Part shown: piece by piece, positions 36,127 through 37,596 of the stretch
Layout of the letters: each line of letters opens with the position of its first letter
Numbering within the stretch: position 1 is the first letter of the stretch
Assembly (NCBI GenBank): GCA_945860785.1
Contig: CAMATD010000018.1
Location: forward strand, 1-37,596
Reading direction: 5' to 3'
DNA from: Variovorax sp. YR752
Lineage (GTDB): Bacteria; Pseudomonadota; Gammaproteobacteria; Burkholderiales; Burkholderiaceae_C
Length of the DNA: 37,596 nucleotides
The notes under the pieces: model-generated
Told to the model about the DNA's origin: nothing
The model's input: only the letters and a program-made list of their open reading frames with translations
Databases searched by the model: none
Translations under genes and position numbers: made by a program

Positions 36127-37075
36127 AGGGACACGGCATGCTTGCTGTCGAGCCAAAGATTGCACGAAACGCCTTGGCGGCATCCGCCTCGATCAGCGTT
36201 CGGGCGCCCCTCTCCGCGACACAGAGGTCACACTCGGTGATGAACCTCTTGAATGTTCGCGCATTGCCTCGAGTCACACGATGCAGATTTCTCATCTGTT
36301 CACCAAACAAAAAGAACGAGAAATCAAATCCTTCACATTGCTTAAGAAACGAGGTGGCAAACGCCACGAACGTGGCATCGAACTCGAAGTTGTCCAATCG
36401 CTCATGCGCTGTCAAGCGACTCGCGAGCGCGGACTCCGTTTTCTCAAGCTCTGAGAGTCGCTCAGTTCCAACCAGCGCGATCCCTATCCCGGTTTCATCC
36501 ATCAACTCGCAGATCAGGTCTGTCGCTGATGTGCCCTCCTCCATGTGGGATGTCGTTCGACGGGATGCGGAGCCAAGAATGTTCGACGCTTCGTCGATCC
36601 AAAGAAGCCGCCCTTGCTTGTGCCGGATCGCTTCCTTTGCCACATGGATTCGAGGCTCCAGGGTGTCGTAACCCGTTCTACGGATTGGATATCCGTGCTT
36701 GCGAAGAATCGAACTCACTATGTGCCCCGCAGATGAGCTCTTCTTGGCCCGAATGCCAATCACGTCATGTCGCGGCAAGAATAGATCGTCCTGCGGAAGG
36801 GACGCAGCAAAGTATTTCAGCACAGAGGTTTTCCCTGTCCCGAACGGCCCCTCAAGGCAGATACCTTGTGGCATCCCCGTCTTTCCAGCCAATTCGTAGA
36901 CGCGGCTGACTGCGTTGACGGCATTCATGAATGCGGGGTGAGCAACAAAGACGTCGTCGATCGGAAGTGCTGCTCTCAGGGCTTCCGCAGAATACGTGGT
37001 GTAGCGACGCACCAAAGTACGCCGATCCTCCATCTCGTACTCGTTGAGATCAACATCTGTTGCGGGATCAACCAT
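36110..37075 (-). CDS. tniB: TniB/TnsC-like AAA+ ATPase
   Basis: A 321-residue protein. Walker A is GPFGTGKTS (76-84) and Walker B RLLWIDEAS (156-164). A sensor segment IALVGTERLSELEKTESALA near 205-225 and FKRFITECDLC fit TniB/TnsC transposition regulators. It sits nine bases after the tniA/tnsB-like stop and overlaps the first tniQ, giving the usual A-B-Q order. Its role is to bridge the transposase and the target-selecting TniQ. Confidence 0.88.
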   Translation of the reverse strand: MVDPATDVDLNEYEMEDRRTLVRRYTTYSAEALRAALPIDDVFVAHPAFMNAVNAVSRVYELAGKTGMPQGICLEGPFGTGKTSVLKYFAASLPQDDLFLPRHDVIGIRAKKSSSAGHIVSSILRKHGYPIRRTGYDTLEPRIHVAKEAIRHKQGRLLWIDEASNILGSASRRTTSHMEEGTSATDLICELMDETGIGIALVGTERLSELEKTESALASRLTAHERLDNFEFDATFVAFATSFLKQCEGFDFSFFLFGEQMRNLHRVTRGNARTFKRFITECDLCVAERGARTLIEADAAKAFRAIFGSTASMPCPYASAA

Positions 37076-37084
37076 TTTTATAGA

Positions 37085-37596
37085 TCACCTCATCTTGAAT
37101 GTTTCGTAGGCTGGCACTTCGTGGATTGGCGTGCACACCTCCTCACGCGCGAGCATCTTGCTGGGCACCGAGGGCACGGCCCTCCGGTCATCACTGGGAA
37201 GCACAATCTGATTGGAGGAGAGCCCCGAGTACTTGGCAGCAATGCGCATATCGGGCCGTCGGTTTTTGCGCGCAAGGGGCTCCATCCAAAGCTCATGAAG
37301 CTCTTGCTTGGCTTGCATCAGCCGTTCATAAGTGCCTCCTGTGACGTGTGTCTCGCGCGCATGCTGACGGATCAGCTTGTGCTGGATCCATGACAACCCC
37401 AGTGTGTATTCGGGCCGAAGACTGGGCACGATGAGCCACTCATCGTTCCGAGGGTTCTTCACATACACGCTGGACAGCTCGTCCGGGTTCCACTTGACGA
37501 GGGTCTTGAACTTGTGACCGACATGCTTCTTCAGATCATGGAGAGCCGTGTCCGAATAGGACAAACCGTGGAACTCCACGCCCCCCTGCGCGACCA
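37085..37596 (-). CDS. tniA: TniA/TnsB-like transposase, C-terminal part (5' end outside window)
   Basis: The frame is open to the right edge (GGVEFHGLSYSDTALHDL at its start). The segment LVKWNPDELSSVYVKNPRNDEW is the Mu-type transposase C-terminal beta-barrel signature (KV..NP.D.S.iyV). The remainder is a basic helical tail (LARKNRRPDMRIAAKYSG) typical for contact with TniB/TnsC. The DDE catalytic domain lies beyond the window. The element's right end should lie upstream of this gene's start. Confidence 0.85.
   Translation of the reverse strand, partial: VAQGGVEFHGLSYSDTALHDLKKHVGHKFKTLVKWNPDELSSVYVKNPRNDEWLIVPSLRPEYTLGLSWIQHKLIRQHARETHVTGGTYERLMQAKQELHELWMEPLARKNRRPDMRIAAKYSGLSSNQIVLPSDDRRAVPSVPSKMLAREEVCTPIHEVPAYETFKMR

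Larger units (their letters stand above)
5913..37596. mobile_element. Tn7/Tn5053-like transposon, left end to window edge
   Basis: The left boundary is inferred from TGTCGTTACTCA at 5913 followed by a four-copy repeat array (5919-6050). At the other end of the window are tniA/tnsB-like, tniB and two tniQ genes, all on the minus strand and so reading inward from an end that should lie roughly 1.5-2 kb beyond the right edge. In this superfamily the transposition genes sit at one end and cargo fills the rest, which matches. Target duplication and the matching right end cannot be checked here. Parts of the interior (adhesin region, phage and IS fragments) may be older nested insertions rather than original cargo. 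Confidence 0.6.

Noticed and set aside
1-37596. tRNA, rRNA or riboswitch genes.
   Set aside because: No cloverleaf, rRNA-like or known riboswitch-like stretch was recognised by eye; a covariance-model scan would be needed to exclude them.

Overview
The window is high-GC bacterial DNA. Its left end holds ordinary chromosomal genes: a lipoprotein metallophosphoesterase, a PepSY membrane protein, a TonB-dependent siderophore receptor with a Fur-like site, and a ClsC-like phospholipase D. With an ESPR-type YadA adhesin further in, this suggests a Burkholderiales bacterium, probably Comamonadaceae (Variovorax-like). That placement is inferred from gene style only.

From 5913 the window appears to enter a large Tn7/Tn5053-like transposon that runs off the right edge. 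The left end is marked by TGTCGTTACTCA followed by four degenerate direct repeats, as in the transposase-binding arrays of this superfamily. At the right edge, all on the minus strand, lie the 3' end of a tniA/tnsB-like transposase, tniB, a frameshifted tniQ and a second tniQ. If so, everything between 5913 and about 34.3 kb is cargo, or older insertions caught inside the element.

Cargo module 1 (15033 down to 6361, minus strand) is a four-gene overlapping operon: a CHAT-protease/SIR2 fusion, an nSTAND NTPase with a membrane helix and WD40 repeats, a second caspase-like (C25/CHAT-type) protease, and an alpha/beta hydrolase. Two junctions are ATGA overlaps and one is a 26-base overlap. A CoiA-like nuclease gene lies upstream in the same orientation, and a 9-bp-arm palindrome sits 74 bp before the first start codon. 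The layout fits a conflict/immune cell-death system: an NTPase sensor-switch, two clan-CD proteases, a candidate NAD-consuming SIR2 domain and a candidate lipase. I judge this the most exciting item. Three of its four genes carry frameshifts or an amber codon as given.

Module 2 (16.2-24 kb) is more AT-rich and decayed. It has two paralogous winged-helix regulators, a truncated YadA-like adhesin fused to a TPR fragment, an OmpR-type response regulator, an IS5-type remnant and a 7TMR-DISM sensor histidine kinase. Module 3 (24.1-30.6 kb) has a small HicA-like ORF, a three-Cys-motif (DUF5131, Gp37/Gp68) protein with two TcmP-type partners, a restriction-endonuclease-like protein, and helicase and phage-terminase fragments. 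Module 4 (30.7-34.3 kb, minus strand) is a cassette of calcineurin-like phosphoesterases, HAD phosphatases of the 'Swiss Army Knife RNA repair' type and an MbcA/ParS/Xre-antitoxin-like protein, with duplicated remnants; it may be an RNA-end-processing or toxin-antitoxin-like system.

Many genes carry single-base frameshifts, and all six in-frame premature stops I found are TAG. Whether this is true decay or sequence error decides how much of the cargo is functional.
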